A DNA stretch of 64,000 bases from Candidatus Thorarchaeota archaeon. GTDB lineage: Archaea; Asgardarchaeota; Thorarchaeia; Thorarchaeales; Thorarchaeaceae. Position numbers and translations under genes: made by a program. Within the stretch, counting starts at the first letter, position 1. Each line of letters starts with the position of its first letter. The notes below the pieces were generated by a model. That model saw only the letters and a list, made by a program, of their open reading frames with translations. It made no database searches and had not been told where the DNA came from. Shown here piece by piece: positions 17,943 to 27,391 of this stretch. The stretch is taken from the NCBI GenBank assembly GCA_016839245.1, contig JAEOUN010000074.1, forward strand, positions 1 to 64,000, read 5' to 3'.

Positions 17943-20780
17943 GTGATATCTATGGTCGCTAAGAGAGTCTTCATAGTCCCGCATACTCACTGGGACCGTG
18001 AGTGGTATCTTCCATTCCAGAGGTTCAGATATAAGCTAGTCCAGCTAATCAATGAACTTCTCAGAATTTTGAATGAAGAGGAATACCTGTTTATGTTGGA
18101 TGGGCAGACAGTTGTTCTTGAGGATTACATGGAAATTATTCCTGAAAAGACAAAGGAATTAATGCAAAGGATTCGTGAAGGCAAAATTACAGCTGGACCG
18201 TGGTATCTTCTTCCTGATGAGTGGTTAGTTGGAGGAGAAAGTCTCATTCGCAACTTGGAATTTGGTCAAGATATCGCAACAGAATTCAAGATACCTCTCA
18301 TGGACATCGCTTACCTTCCTGACCAGTTCGGGCACACAAGCGCAATACCTCAACTTCTCGGTGATTTGACAAATCTCAAGATTGTTGTTTTATGGCGTGG
18401 TGTAGTGTCCAATGTAACATCAGTTCCATTCATATGGAAATCTCACGAGAATTCAAAAATCGCTATTAATGGAATCTACCTCCCAACAGGTTATGGTAAT
18501 GCTTCAATGCTTCCAGAAGACTATGAGGAGTTTGCAAAAGCTGTAAAAGATAAGATTGCGGACCTCCAGCCATTCTCTCCCGTACCAATCTATCTTCTCA
18601 TGAATGGCTCAGACCACCGTTTTCCGCAACCATTTGTCAAGGAGTATGCTAAGAGAATGTCAGGAGAAGACTATAATATCTCTATAGCACGACTCCAGGA
18701 TTTCGTCAAAGAACTCGATACTTCACTGACTGCATCAGAATACCATCGTCCAATACATACAGGAGAGTTCAGGTCTCCAGCAAGAGCACCACTTCTTCAA
18801 GACACATATTCAGCTCGAATGTGGATCAAACAGTGGAACCAGAAAGTTGAGAACAAGCTGACACGAAGTGTTGAACCAATCTGGACCTATCTCTCATCAA
18901 CACTAGGTCTACAATATCCTCATGGCTTTCTAAGGACATCATGGAAGTGGTTGCTCCGAAATCAACCTCATGACTCCATATGTGGTTGTTCAGTAGATCA
19001 AACTCACGAAGAGATGAAAGCTCGCTTCTCTTGGGCGGAGTCTATCTGTGATGGTCTCTTGAATGATGCAGAGAAAAATATTCACAAGATTGAGACGTCT
19101 TCTCAAGAGTTATCCATCATTACTTTCAATGCTGGTGGTAGCTCATTGATGCCAACCTACATTGAATTCACATTTCCAAGAGGTAAAATAATCAGAGGAC
19201 TTCAGACTGATGAAGGACAGGTCTACGATATCCAACTTCTCGCATCCAGAGAGGATATCTTCATGGACACAACAGTGGGCATGACAACAGCTAAGATGGG
19301 AATGAGATTGCTTCCTGGAAGGAAATTAATGGATTTCTACATCAATGGCGTTGAATACTTCGATGGAGAAGAACCAGGTTTACTGGAACTCAGACTCAAT
19401 GCAGATAGACACCCAGTAGGTGATTTTGATATTGAGAGCTTGAAGGATGAAGCAAACAGAATTATTGGAAGTAAGAAGTATAAGAAAATCCATCTTGTTG
19501 CGGCTCGTCCTACTCAGAGTGTGTATGCATCACTCATTCCTTTGAAACCATGGTCATTTTCAAATCTGATACCAGTTGAAGAAGCACCTTCGGTTAAGAA
19601 AGAAGATGCCTTTGAGGTAGATCAAAATCATGTGGATAATCAGTTCTACACAATTTCATTCAACAAGGATGGAAGTCTAGATTTAATCAATAAAACAACT
19701 GGAAAACAATATCAGAGACTACATGTGTTTGAAGATTATGGCGATCGTGGAGACGAGTACACCTTCAGTAGGATTGGACCAGAAAAGACCCAGATAAAGA
19801 ACATAAAACGGACATTGATTAGTAAAGGACCAGTAATGGTAGAGATATGCCAGACACTCACACTGGAGCTGTACGAATCGCTAGATACATCAAGGCAAAA
19901 ACGAATTGGAAAGGCCGAGATACCAGTTCGTTCTGTGTTCAGATTCTATCGTGATAGTCCAAGAATCGAAGTCTCGACCAACCTTACGAATTCAGCAAAA
20001 GATCATCGACTTAGGGTATGTTTCAATCTTCCATTTGAATCTGATACTTCGTTGGCATCTACTCATTTTGGTTATATCGAGCGTTCTGCATCAGCAGAGG
20101 TCATTCCGAGTACTGAAGAGCGAGAGAAAAGAAATGCAGAGTATCCAGAACATCCATCAGGAATCCAACCGCAGAAATCATTCATTCGAATTGAGAATAA
20201 GGAAGGAGCAGATGCGATTACAGTTATGAATAGAGGACTCCCAGAGGTTGAGCTTGTGGATGGCAATAACCTAGCACTGACCTTACTTAGATGTGTAGGA
20301 TGGCTTTCACGTTCTGATATACCTGAGAGACCGATGCATGCCGGTCCAGGAGAAGAAACTCCAGGTGCTCAGGAGATGAATGAAGAATACCAGTTTCAAT
20401 ATGGATTTCTTGTCCATGCAAAAGATGAACCAATGTCTTTCAGCGCGGATCACTCAGATGCTTTCCAAGACTTATCTACTACACTTACATTAAATCATGT
20501 CGAACCTCATAATAATCTCTTCCAGCCAATCATACAACCCAAAGAGCATGCAGTAAGGATCTCGTCAATGAGAGTCCGGGATAATTCAATATTGGTGACT
20601 CTCTATAATCTTGAGAACAAACCAATTGAAACAGAGATGCTTCTTGCCGAGTATATCACTAAAGTGACAGAGGTGAGAATGGATGGGACTGCAATTAGTG
20701 ACCATTCTACCTCTGCACACACTATGAATCTCTCTTTCGATGCCCGAGAGATAAAGATGTGTCGTCTATTCCATACATGA
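17943..20780 (+). CDS. Alpha-mannosidase, glycoside hydrolase family 38
   Basis: Removes alpha-linked mannose from oligosaccharides by a retaining, zinc-dependent mechanism. The N-terminus has HTHWDREW (zinc ligands His14 and Asp18), the nucleophile lies in LPDQFGH (Asp127), followed by NGSDHRFP and NQPHDSICGCSVDQTH, which carries the further zinc His. The middle three-helix domain and the long beta-rich C-terminal domains are present, and 945 residues is a normal length. GTG 17943 is the first in-frame start; ATG 17952, giving MVAKRVFIV, is equally possible. No signal peptide: cytoplasmic. It converges with a sugar symporter gene, suggesting import then trimming of mannosides. Confidence 0.93.
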   Translation: MISMVAKRVFIVPHTHWDREWYLPFQRFRYKLVQLINELLRILNEEEYLFMLDGQTVVLEDYMEIIPEKTKELMQRIREGKITAGPWYLLPDEWLVGGESLIRNLEFGQDIATEFKIPLMDIAYLPDQFGHTSAIPQLLGDLTNLKIVVLWRGVVSNVTSVPFIWKSHENSKIAINGIYLPTGYGNASMLPEDYEEFAKAVKDKIADLQPFSPVPIYLLMNGSDHRFPQPFVKEYAKRMSGEDYNISIARLQDFVKELDTSLTASEYHRPIHTGEFRSPARAPLLQDTYSARMWIKQWNQKVENKLTRSVEPIWTYLSSTLGLQYPHGFLRTSWKWLLRNQPHDSICGCSVDQTHEEMKARFSWAESICDGLLNDAEKNIHKIETSSQELSIITFNAGGSSLMPTYIEFTFPRGKIIRGLQTDEGQVYDIQLLASREDIFMDTTVGMTTAKMGMRLLPGRKLMDFYINGVEYFDGEEPGLLELRLNADRHPVGDFDIESLKDEANRIIGSKKYKKIHLVAARPTQSVYASLIPLKPWSFSNLIPVEEAPSVKKEDAFEVDQNHVDNQFYTISFNKDGSLDLINKTTGKQYQRLHVFEDYGDRGDEYTFSRIGPEKTQIKNIKRTLISKGPVMVEICQTLTLELYESLDTSRQKRIGKAEIPVRSVFRFYRDSPRIEVSTNLTNSAKDHRLRVCFNLPFESDTSLASTHFGYIERSASAEVIPSTEEREKRNAEYPEHPSGIQPQKSFIRIENKEGADAITVMNRGLPEVELVDGNNLALTLLRCVGWLSRSDIPERPMHAGPGEETPGAQEMNEEYQFQYGFLVHAKDEPMSFSADHSDAFQDLSTTLTLNHVEPHNNLFQPIIQPKEHAVRISSMRVRDNSILVTLYNLENKPIETEMLLAEYITKVTEVRMDGTAISDHSTSAHTMNLSFDAREIKMCRLFHT

Positions 20781-20798
20781 TTCACTCTGCATTGCAAG

Positions 20799-22133
20799 TC
20801 ATTCACTAACTGCACTGGAAGTTGGGTATTCCTTGTTCAATTTCTCGAAGTCAGGATCGATATCTACAATGAAAAGAACCAACACAGAAAGGAAAATGAA
20901 TAGAGCTGCGATTGGACCCCAGATAAGATACCCCTTGGAGACAAGGAGGTGCGTACCAGGAACAGGAACTACCTTTGGTAACTCAAAGATTAAACCCCAA
21001 ATGAATGCTGAAATCGCTTGCATTCCATTTAATGGAATTGATGGAAAGCTCGTGTAGAATCCTGCTCGACCCTCTCCTGTCATTACTTCATTCTTATGAG
21101 CAAAATCAGCGTAGATTATATACGGAAACAGATAGTAACCGGCCACACCTGCACCAGCAAATGCTAGAAGTATAAAGGCTGCTGAGGATGTGTTAATTAT
21201 AAGAGTGAAGGGGAGAGAGAGAACAGCAAGCATCATTGACAACTGCAGTGTAAAGCGTTTCCCAATTCGTCGAATAGTGAATTGGTAAATCAAGAAAAAC
21301 ACAAAGACTACTGATAGAAGTTCGACACCGAAGATAACGAACTCTATCGTGCTGAATGAGAGATAATCATTGATATACGGGAATGCAGTTCTGACAATAG
21401 TGGCAATACCAACAGATAAGAGACCTTGGGCTACTAGCCACCCAACATAGTTCTTATCCTTTAAAGCTACTCTAAGATCTTTCCTAAACGACGGTTGTGG
21501 AATAAACCTACCCTCTTTATGTAGACCTATTAGTGATGGAGTGAATCCTAGTAGCTGAATAACAATGAAAGCCAAGATCATGTATAGAATCTCACTAGGG
21601 AGACCCCATTCTGTAGCTTGAATAGCCAAGAGAGAAGTTCCAAATGTTCCAATGACAAAACCGATGAAATTGGCAATATTTTGCCATGAAGAAACTGAGG
21701 GACGCTCTTCAGGTTCAGTAAGCTCAGGCATCCATGATTGAAATGGAGTCATTGTCATACCATAGAAGACTTTGAACAGGCTCATCGAAATCATAGCATA
21801 GAAAAAGAGACCTAGAACATTCCCTTCAGCAAGAAATAGATGTGGACTGAATACGAGCAGGAACGATATAGCCATGAGAGGTGCTCCGGCCATTATGAAT
21901 GGTTTTCGTCTACCCCATCTTTTTGTTTGCGTTCTATCACTCAAATTCCCAAAGGTTAGTTCAGATACCATGATTGAGAGATAACTCACGGCTATCGCAG
22001 ACCCAGTATAGATAGCTGGCAACGATTGGATTGAGAAATAGAATAGAGCACTGGCTAAGTCTAACATGTCAAGCATTATACTTGGACCCAGACGAGCCAT
22101 GCCAAAGTAGATCTTCTGGATTCGTGTAAGCAA
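20799..22133 (-). CDS. GPH-family (MelB-like) sugar:cation symporter
   Basis: A twelve-helix secondary transporter of the glycoside-pentoside-hexuronide family. The diagnostic loop SDRTQTKRWGRRKPFIM between helices 2 and 3 is clear, with the Asp-containing MLDMLDLASALFYFS first helix and the SWMPELTEPEERPSVSSWQ cytoplasmic loop. TTG start at 22133 is supported by AAGGAGGAG about eight bases upstream (22140-22148). The gene converges on the GH38 mannosidase with 18 bases between stops, so it probably imports glycosides that the mannosidase degrades. The coupling ion (H+ or Na+) cannot be told. Confidence 0.85.
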   Translation of the reverse strand: MLTRIQKIYFGMARLGPSIMLDMLDLASALFYFSIQSLPAIYTGSAIAVSYLSIMVSELTFGNLSDRTQTKRWGRRKPFIMAGAPLMAISFLLVFSPHLFLAEGNVLGLFFYAMISMSLFKVFYGMTMTPFQSWMPELTEPEERPSVSSWQNIANFIGFVIGTFGTSLLAIQATEWGLPSEILYMILAFIVIQLLGFTPSLIGLHKEGRFIPQPSFRKDLRVALKDKNYVGWLVAQGLLSVGIATIVRTAFPYINDYLSFSTIEFVIFGVELLSVVFVFFLIYQFTIRRIGKRFTLQLSMMLAVLSLPFTLIINTSSAAFILLAFAGAGVAGYYLFPYIIYADFAHKNEVMTGEGRAGFYTSFPSIPLNGMQAISAFIWGLIFELPKVVPVPGTHLLVSKGYLIWGPIAALFIFLSVLVLFIVDIDPDFEKLNKEYPTSSAVSE

Positions 22134-22201
22134 TCAATCTCCTCCTTGAATTGCATTGAGAATCCAACGCTGAACCGGTTATTAAGTGTCCTTATTTGCT
22201 G

Positions 22202-23251
22202 CTAACTAATAATACGCATGTCAGCCTTCTTAAATTTCCCAAATGCCTTATTTCCAAATTTCTCTTCAATATCATTTCCATACTCTACTAATGTTTTCAG
22301 AGTAGAAGTATTCCCTAGCGATTTATCGAGAGAGATTTTCAGAAACCAAACAGGATTTTCAGTTCCAGGAATCCTCTCTCTAAGCCAACCAATCGGACTT
22401 TTTCGTTTATCCTTATCAATCTCTGAAAATTCCATCTCACAGATGATTCCAGTGCTTTTTAGATAAGATAGCCACCGTTTCCACGCAGATTCTGTTGTTG
22501 GGAAACCAGATGTTCCCGTCTTATGAGTGTTGATAGATATAGAATCTATTACTAGCTTGTCACTCTCGATGAACCCAAATCGAGCTGCAATGAAAAGTAT
22601 TCGAAGAGTGATTTCTCTTCTAGTTTCAACCATCGCCTGACCTGAAACAACATCAACATTTCGAATTCCAAAGGATGAGGTTATGATTCTATATAGCAGA
22701 TCATGCAGGATTTTAAACTGGTGTTCTTTTTTATCCAACGTACCATTAGGAAAAGGAATAATCATTGGAGATTTTTTCTCAACCGCTTTCACTTCAATAA
22801 TCTCAGTTGGTTTAAGACTAGCACGAATGTCATCCAATGATTTCTTGCCCTCAAAAATTCTAACATATGCTTGATATTTCTCATCTGATAATTTACGGCC
22901 AAGACGGTTTTCAACAGACACTCTGTCATTGTCAATATTCATTGCCTTAATTTTATCACAAGGGTACCGCGAGCAATATGCACAATTTTCAATCTCATTA
23001 TAAAAAGCACAAGCTCGAGCTGAACAACCACGAAGAAAATTATGAACGCCAACATCTTTTGAAAGCTTTTCAGTAGGTGTTTGACAGCCATGACATGGAT
23101 TCTTAGCTGGATTATAGCCCAGATGTTTCTTAACATCTTCTGCAAACGAATTCCAATCATCGGGAGTTAGATTCTCTCTACTCCAAATGCCCCAAGGACA
23201 TTCAGAACATATATTCCCACATTTACCATAGACTCGTGACATAATCCTCAT
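22202..23251 (-). CDS. DUF3795 cysteine-rich protein with C-terminal extension
   Basis: Residues 8-105 show the DUF3795 pattern of paired cysteines: CGNICSECPWG, CHGC, RGCSARAC and CAYCSRYPCDKI, probably a metal-binding module. The remaining 240 residues form a helical soluble region not seen in the shortest family members; it ends in basic residues. Function of DUF3795 is unknown. The ATG at 23251 is used here; a second ATG three codons on (MSRVYGKCG) is an alternative. It lies 68 bases downstream of the symporter start on the same strand, and promoter-like DNA lies between it and the next gene. Confidence 0.75.
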   Translation of the reverse strand: MRIMSRVYGKCGNICSECPWGIWSRENLTPDDWNSFAEDVKKHLGYNPAKNPCHGCQTPTEKLSKDVGVHNFLRGCSARACAFYNEIENCAYCSRYPCDKIKAMNIDNDRVSVENRLGRKLSDEKYQAYVRIFEGKKSLDDIRASLKPTEIIEVKAVEKKSPMIIPFPNGTLDKKEHQFKILHDLLYRIITSSFGIRNVDVVSGQAMVETRREITLRILFIAARFGFIESDKLVIDSISINTHKTGTSGFPTTESAWKRWLSYLKSTGIICEMEFSEIDKDKRKSPIGWLRERIPGTENPVWFLKISLDKSLGNTSTLKTLVEYGNDIEEKFGNKAFGKFKKADMRIIS

Positions 23252-23582
23252 TCTATCTATACAATGGTGATTAATTAACTTGTTACACTCCAGAAATGTG
23301 ATGGGTGCAGCCTTTTTCGTATAGTCATTATAATTGAAAGTAGGTTTCTACTCAACATTTGCAAATCTAGTCATGACCATTTGTTAAGTTCAAAATGCTT
23401 AATATGGTCAATAATATCATAGTGATTGATATGATGTATTATATTATATCCAACAAAACTAACGCTTGTCCTAGACGCCTTAGAAACGAGCTTGGAGCAC
23501 ACTAGAATGCAATGGTCTCTTAACCTACCAGTGATGAATCATTATATACCAATGTTTACTATTATTAATCAAATCAACTCAC
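23252..23582. other. Divergent intergenic region
   Basis: About 330 AT-rich bases between the divergent DUF3795 gene and the 142-residue hypothetical gene. No coding frame or RNA gene is apparent apart from the TATA-like box at 23542-23549. Confidence 0.5.
23542..23549 (+). promoter_or_regulatory. TATA box for hypothetical gene at 23586
   Basis: TTATATAC lies about 37 bases before the ATG, the distance expected for an archaeal TATA box with transcription starting about 15-20 bases before the start codon, which fits the lack of a clear Shine-Dalgarno site. Confidence 0.45.
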
Positions 23583-23585
23583 TTG

Positions 23586-24011
23586 ATGAATTTGACATTG
23601 ACTCCGGAGGTCAACATCGAATTGTTTGACATTGACACCTACAACGTACTTAGACTTGCAGCTGGAGCTACGACGCATAAAAACCTCCCAATTCCAAGGC
23701 AATGGAATTCAATAGATCGTCCTCATGTTGCTTTGCTTGAATACACCCATGATAGAATCTTTAGCTTTCTAATCTCTCAACCATCCAATGATGAGAAAGA
23801 TCTATGGGTGAGAGACCTTAACCTAGTTCAGGGTGATGCAGTGGTTGAGGTGAAACATACTAATTCAGATTACAGATATTATCGCCGACAAGGAATGAAC
23901 TGGTTGAAAGTTGCAGAAAGAAGAGATCAATTCTTCATTGATGTTTATCAACGAGGTAATTATCCTGTTACTGTGCCAACCTTAGATGATAATTGGTCAG
24001 CCATTGACTAA
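23586..24011 (+). CDS. Hypothetical soluble protein, 141 residues
   Basis: No family recognised. The product is acidic to neutral, with no membrane segment or cysteine. It shows alternating beta-like strands (VNIELFDIDTYNVLRLA, AVVEVKHTNSDYRYYRRQ, QFFIDVYQRGNYPVTVPTL). An in-frame TTG precedes the ATG at 23586; the ATG is preferred because of the TATA box spacing. It stands alone between a divergent gene and a stretch with decayed reading frames. Codon use appears similar to neighbours. Confidence 0.55.
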   Translation: MNLTLTPEVNIELFDIDTYNVLRLAAGATTHKNLPIPRQWNSIDRPHVALLEYTHDRIFSFLISQPSNDEKDLWVRDLNLVQGDAVVEVKHTNSDYRYYRRQGMNWLKVAERRDQFFIDVYQRGNYPVTVPTLDDNWSAID

Positions 24012-24057
24012 ATCTATCTTTTATTTGTTAACAAAGAATTAATTTCTGCACCTACAA

Positions 24058-24250
24058 CTACTTGATAATTGAATTTCCAAAGCAATCCTCGATTATTTTG
24101 TAATCCTTTGGATTCAACTCCTCAAGTATTGTCATACACCTCAATTGTCACATTGCTATGAGTTCGATAAACCTATTCACTTTTGCAACATAGATGTTGT
24201 CCACATTGTAAAGTAACTCTATCAGTTGAAAGACGATGAGTATTATCCAA
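24058..24250 (-). pseudogene. Broken reading frame with in-frame TGA
   Basis: On the minus strand one frame reads ELLYNVDNIYVAKVNRFIEL, then a TGA at 24148-24150, then continues in the same frame with MTILEELNPKDYKIIEDCF and ends in TAG at 24058-24060. The composition on both sides of the stop is typical of a soluble protein. This suggests an inactivated small gene, or two very short ones. No family recognised. Confidence 0.35.
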
Positions 24251-24453
24251 GAGTGAGTTTCTGACTCCCTGCTATTTTAATTGAAGAAATAGGCAAAATA
24301 ACGCCGCTTTTTAATAATAAATGCTGATTACTGCCATATACTCTTAATTTATTAGATAATGTTGATATAATTAGTATGAGGTAGTCGGGGCAAATAAGGC
24401 GAATGCATAGGCTAGTTTTTAGTTACATACCTCAATTACGAAACTCCCCCCTC

Positions 24454-24720
24454 CTACCACGATAACCTGTGTATTCGCCACCTACCTTCTGGAGAAACAG
24501 TGCGTTTCACATATTCAAGAGCCACTGTGAGATTTTCAACATCGACAGCCATTCCGAGTCAGTATCGTGTAATCGATCGAAGTAATCTGTCTCATCTCTT
24601 GTATAACCTTCTTCATACTCAGGGTGAGAACTGAAAAAAAAACTCGTCCATTTCTTTCTTAAAAGCAAGCATGCAGCAGTAACTTGAAGTGTTGTAAGAC
24701 TGAACTTTGCTGACTAAAGA
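24454..24720 (-). pseudogene. Frameshifted gene remnant
   Basis: On the minus strand three successive stretches look coding but lie in different frames: SKVQSYNTSSYCCMLAFKKE with MDEFF, then SHPEYEEGYTRDETDYFDRL, then AVDVENLTVALEYVKRTV with SPEGRWRIHRL, ending in TAG at 24454-24456. The first change falls at a run of nine A (24634-24642 on the plus strand); one base fewer would join the first two parts. Either a decayed gene or, at the homopolymer, a sequencing error. Family not recognised. Confidence 0.4.
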
Positions 24721-24744
24721 AGTGGCTTCGCGTTACCTCAGAGA

Positions 24745-25770
24745 TCAATCGACTAGAGTGACTTTTCCATATCTGAAAATCTTCAAACCATTTTCATAGT
24801 CTGCCACATATACATAATCGTCAACAACATCCAGGTTTATTGACGAGCCACCATAATCGCAACTACATAATAACGTGGGATTGCAGGTGTCTGTAACATT
24901 AAGAGCGATCAATCCTTTTTCTTGGTCAGCAAGAAAGGCAATCTCATTGACTACGAAGATTGCGAAGACACGGCCCTCTGGATCATATTGACTTATTTTT
25001 GTAATATTTGAGAAATCACTAACATCTAAAATTTGACATTCACCCTTGTTCTCCGCATGGTTTGCGAGATATACATAATCCTCATACACAAATGGATTCC
25101 AGAGATCAGTTTCAGAAATTATATATGATCCACTTTGTACAAGATGTTGAAGATCAGTAGCATCAATGATTCTTAGACCAGAATAAGAACTCAAGTGATC
25201 AATAATGTAAGCAAAATTATTCACGACGCGTACAAAAATACACGCTCCAGAAGTTGAATAGTGAGATATGTACTTAGGAGTTGTTGAATCACTTACATTA
25301 AGCAATACAAGACCATTGGTCCAAGCTGAAATAAATGCAACATCATTTACTATTTGGATATCATAGATTTCCTCATAATCATGATATTCTGAGATTATTA
25401 TTGGAGCTTCAGGATTGGTGATATTGACAATACAAAGTCCTGAGTTGCGATCCGTCACATATGCAAGTGGGTACTCAATATCAAGTCCAATTGGATTCAT
25501 CCCACAATCAGTCTTCGAGAGAATCACAGGTCCGGAAGGATCGAGCACGTTGATTAGTACTAATCCCTCTGTATCATCTAGAATGTAAGCAATATTGTTC
25601 TCAACTTCTACAGTCAGTGTGTTACCACCTGTATCAATTCCAGCAAGTTCTGTTAAGATGAATTGTTCAGTAGATTCTGTACCTTGATTGAGATAGCAAT
25701 ATATTGTAAAAAGAAAACCTAGGCATATCATAATGCAAACGAGGACAGCTAATTTTCTTGTCTGTACCAT
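24745..25770 (-). CDS. Exported LVIVD-repeat beta-propeller protein
   Basis: An N-terminal hydrophobic segment (about residues 8-28) acts as signal or anchor. The rest is built from about six repeats of roughly 43 residues with the pattern YVADxxxGLxIxNVSDPxxPxxIS, the LVIVD repeat that folds as a beta-propeller in bacterial and archaeal surface proteins. Examples are GLVLINVLDPSGPVILS, GLCIVNITNPEAPIIIS and GLIALNVTDTCNPTLL. The last repeat ends with GLKIFRYGK. Probably an extracellular binding protein with unknown ligand. The ATG at 25770 has no strong ribosome site. It lies downstream of a small membrane protein on the same strand. Confidence 0.85.
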   Translation of the reverse strand: MVQTRKLAVLVCIMICLGFLFTIYCYLNQGTESTEQFILTELAGIDTGGNTLTVEVENNIAYILDDTEGLVLINVLDPSGPVILSKTDCGMNPIGLDIEYPLAYVTDRNSGLCIVNITNPEAPIIISEYHDYEEIYDIQIVNDVAFISAWTNGLVLLNVSDSTTPKYISHYSTSGACIFVRVVNNFAYIIDHLSSYSGLRIIDATDLQHLVQSGSYIISETDLWNPFVYEDYVYLANHAENKGECQILDVSDFSNITKISQYDPEGRVFAIFVVNEIAFLADQEKGLIALNVTDTCNPTLLCSCDYGGSSINLDVVDDYVYVADYENGLKIFRYGKVTLVD

Positions 25771-25928
25771 CTCGCTAACCGAGGAATATCTCCAGAGATT
25801 GAATATTAAGACCGTCGTTCATAGCAAGATTTTCTTAAAGAATAGCTCTTTCATCTTGTGCGCAGAGGTAGCAAGAATATTCTACAAACTTGGTCTCCCA
25901 AGTACTTCTTTATATTGATAATCTAGTA

Positions 25929-26357
25929 CTAGTTCTTCTTAATTCTCCAGTCTTTAAGCGTCCAGAAGATTAGTATTACATATCCAAAGAGAGATGCAAC
26001 AACGAGAAGGATAACCAGTTGAATTGGAAGGTTAAGTGTTGTCGGTGTGACAATATCTGCAAAGACTGCTAATGCCATGACTATAAGAAAGAGATTCAGA
26101 AAAAGGAATCCGAAGAAGCTGATCAGAGTCATACCAGACTTCCTTAATTGCCACACTATCTCCGCTCCGATTAGGACAATTGTACACCCGATAATCCAAA
26201 CGAGCCAAAAGGATCTCATAGCCACATCAGTTGGAAATGTCGCGAAATATGGAGCTGAGAAGAAGAATAAGACTGAAAACAGGATGACTAGCGAACCATA
26301 GAGACTACCAAGAACTTTCGCAGTTTCAACAGGATTCTTATGATCCATATCTGACAC
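25929..26357 (-). CDS. Small four-helix membrane protein
   Basis: Four hydrophobic segments at about residues 18-38, 48-68, 78-100 and 110-133, with a short polar N-terminus and a basic tail (KDWRIKKN). No family recognised, no catalytic motif visible. ATG at 26357 sits just after GAGGTGA on the minus strand. It stands 95 bases from the zinc-finger gene upstream and 158 bases from the LVIVD-repeat gene downstream on the same strand. Confidence 0.65.
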   Translation of the reverse strand: MSDMDHKNPVETAKVLGSLYGSLVILFSVLFFFSAPYFATFPTDVAMRSFWLVWIIGCTIVLIGAEIVWQLRKSGMTLISFFGFLFLNLFLIVMALAVFADIVTPTTLNLPIQLVILLVVASLFGYVILIFWTLKDWRIKKN

Positions 26358-26452
26358 TCAATCACCTCTAATGGTATTAATGGATAATTCAATATATAAT
26401 ACATTTGTAAAATGGCTAGAGGATGAGGAAAAAGTGGTAGGTAATTATTACA

Positions 26453-27136
26453 CTAAGACGCTTCGCGGTCAAGTTCATCTCTCTGTGTTGATGTCAACTC
26501 CTCATACCCAGAGAGGATTTTCAGATCTATGTCATCAAGAATTTGAACTTTGCATTTCAGATGATGCCAACGATAGCTTACGTGGCCCTCATACATCGAT
26601 GGTTCTCCTAATCGAAGTTCGCCAATACCGATGAGATTGCCACAAGTACGGCACGAAGACCTTCCTGACTTGGCAGCTTCTATTTTCCATCGTTCTTCGG
26701 ATTCATCAGAAGAGGGTTCTTTAAAATCATCCAAATCATGGAGAAAATCCTCGACATCACCTCGAATAAGTTCCGGTGTGATTCGAATAACAAAGGAGTC
26801 GTATTCTGAGGGAGAAAATTCAAGATCCGCATTCCCATTGGTATAGGTCCTTGTTATGGCAGTATTTGGAGGATACATCTTCTTCGCACGCATGTACTCA
26901 ACCATCTGAGTTGCAAGTACCTTACTTACATCTCGCTTATCCATTATCTTGATTCCATCTTCATAGGCAACACCATATGTGGTGGTAATAATCTGTTGAC
27001 CTGTATCAAGAGTTTCTCTTTTCTTTGTAAAAATGACTGCTCCAATACGTACCGATTTCTTAATGCGCGGTGTTCTAAACGTATCTGAATTTATCCAATA
27101 CCCCCAATCAGTTGCATACTCGGTCCAATCAGTCAT
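26453..27136 (-). CDS. Protein with C-terminal PARP-type zinc finger
   Basis: The C-terminal part matches the eukaryotic PARP-type (DNA-nick sensing) finger: AAKSGRSSCRTCGNLIG, then GELRLGEPSM, then YRWHHLKC, giving C162, C165, H192 and C195 (CxxC, 26 residues, HxxC). The downstream ILSGYEELTSTQRDEL also resembles the helix after PARP fingers (GFSELRWDDQ in human PARP1). Residues 1-150 are an unrecognised alpha/beta domain followed by an acidic linker. No PARP catalytic domain is present. By family knowledge it should bind DNA breaks or ends, but this is inferred. ATG at 27136. Confidence 0.75.
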   Translation of the reverse strand: MTDWTEYATDWGYWINSDTFRTPRIKKSVRIGAVIFTKKRETLDTGQQIITTTYGVAYEDGIKIMDKRDVSKVLATQMVEYMRAKKMYPPNTAITRTYTNGNADLEFSPSEYDSFVIRITPELIRGDVEDFLHDLDDFKEPSSDESEERWKIEAAKSGRSSCRTCGNLIGIGELRLGEPSMYEGHVSYRWHHLKCKVQILDDIDLKILSGYEELTSTQRDELDREAS

Positions 27137-27313
27137 AATCTTAGCCCTCGACTTATTGTCTTATTCAGCCTATATGAAGTTTAACAAAATAAGGTATGGG
27201 ATTCTAAAAGTGTCGAATATTTCATCGGCTATATATAAAAATAGTAAATTATCAGTTTAAATGATTAACTATACCATTCTACAAGCATTTGTATTTTCGC
27301 TGAGAGCTTCTAA

Positions 27314-27321
27314 TTTATATA
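27314..27321 (+). promoter_or_regulatory. TATA box for peptide transporter operon
   Basis: TTTATATA lies about 70 bases before the proposed ATG of the binding protein. With initiation about 25 bases downstream, a short leader of about 45 bases carrying the GGAGAGGAGG ribosome site would result. Confidence 0.5.
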
Positions 27322-27391
27322 CTTCAAATAATATGATAATATGCTTCTTACCTTCCGCGTATGTGCACGGTTGGAGAGGAGGATATTAACG

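Larger units (their letters stand above)
24012..24744. other. Gene-poor region with decayed reading frames
   Basis: More than 700 bases without an intact gene. Two minus-strand stretches (24058-24250 and 24454-24720) read like protein but are broken by a stop or by frameshifts; they are listed separately. The interval between them (about 24251-24453) is AT-rich with promoter-like sequence and no coding signal. Confidence 0.45.

Noticed and set aside
25888..25903. Hairpin ACTTGG-TCTC-CCAAGT between the LVIVD gene and the small membrane gene
   Set aside because: Stem of only six pairs and no clear T tract; possible weak terminator but not supported enough to list.
26371..26634. Plus-strand frame of 87 residues
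   Set aside because: Mostly antisense to the PARP-finger gene, whose cysteine motif shows it is the real coding strand.
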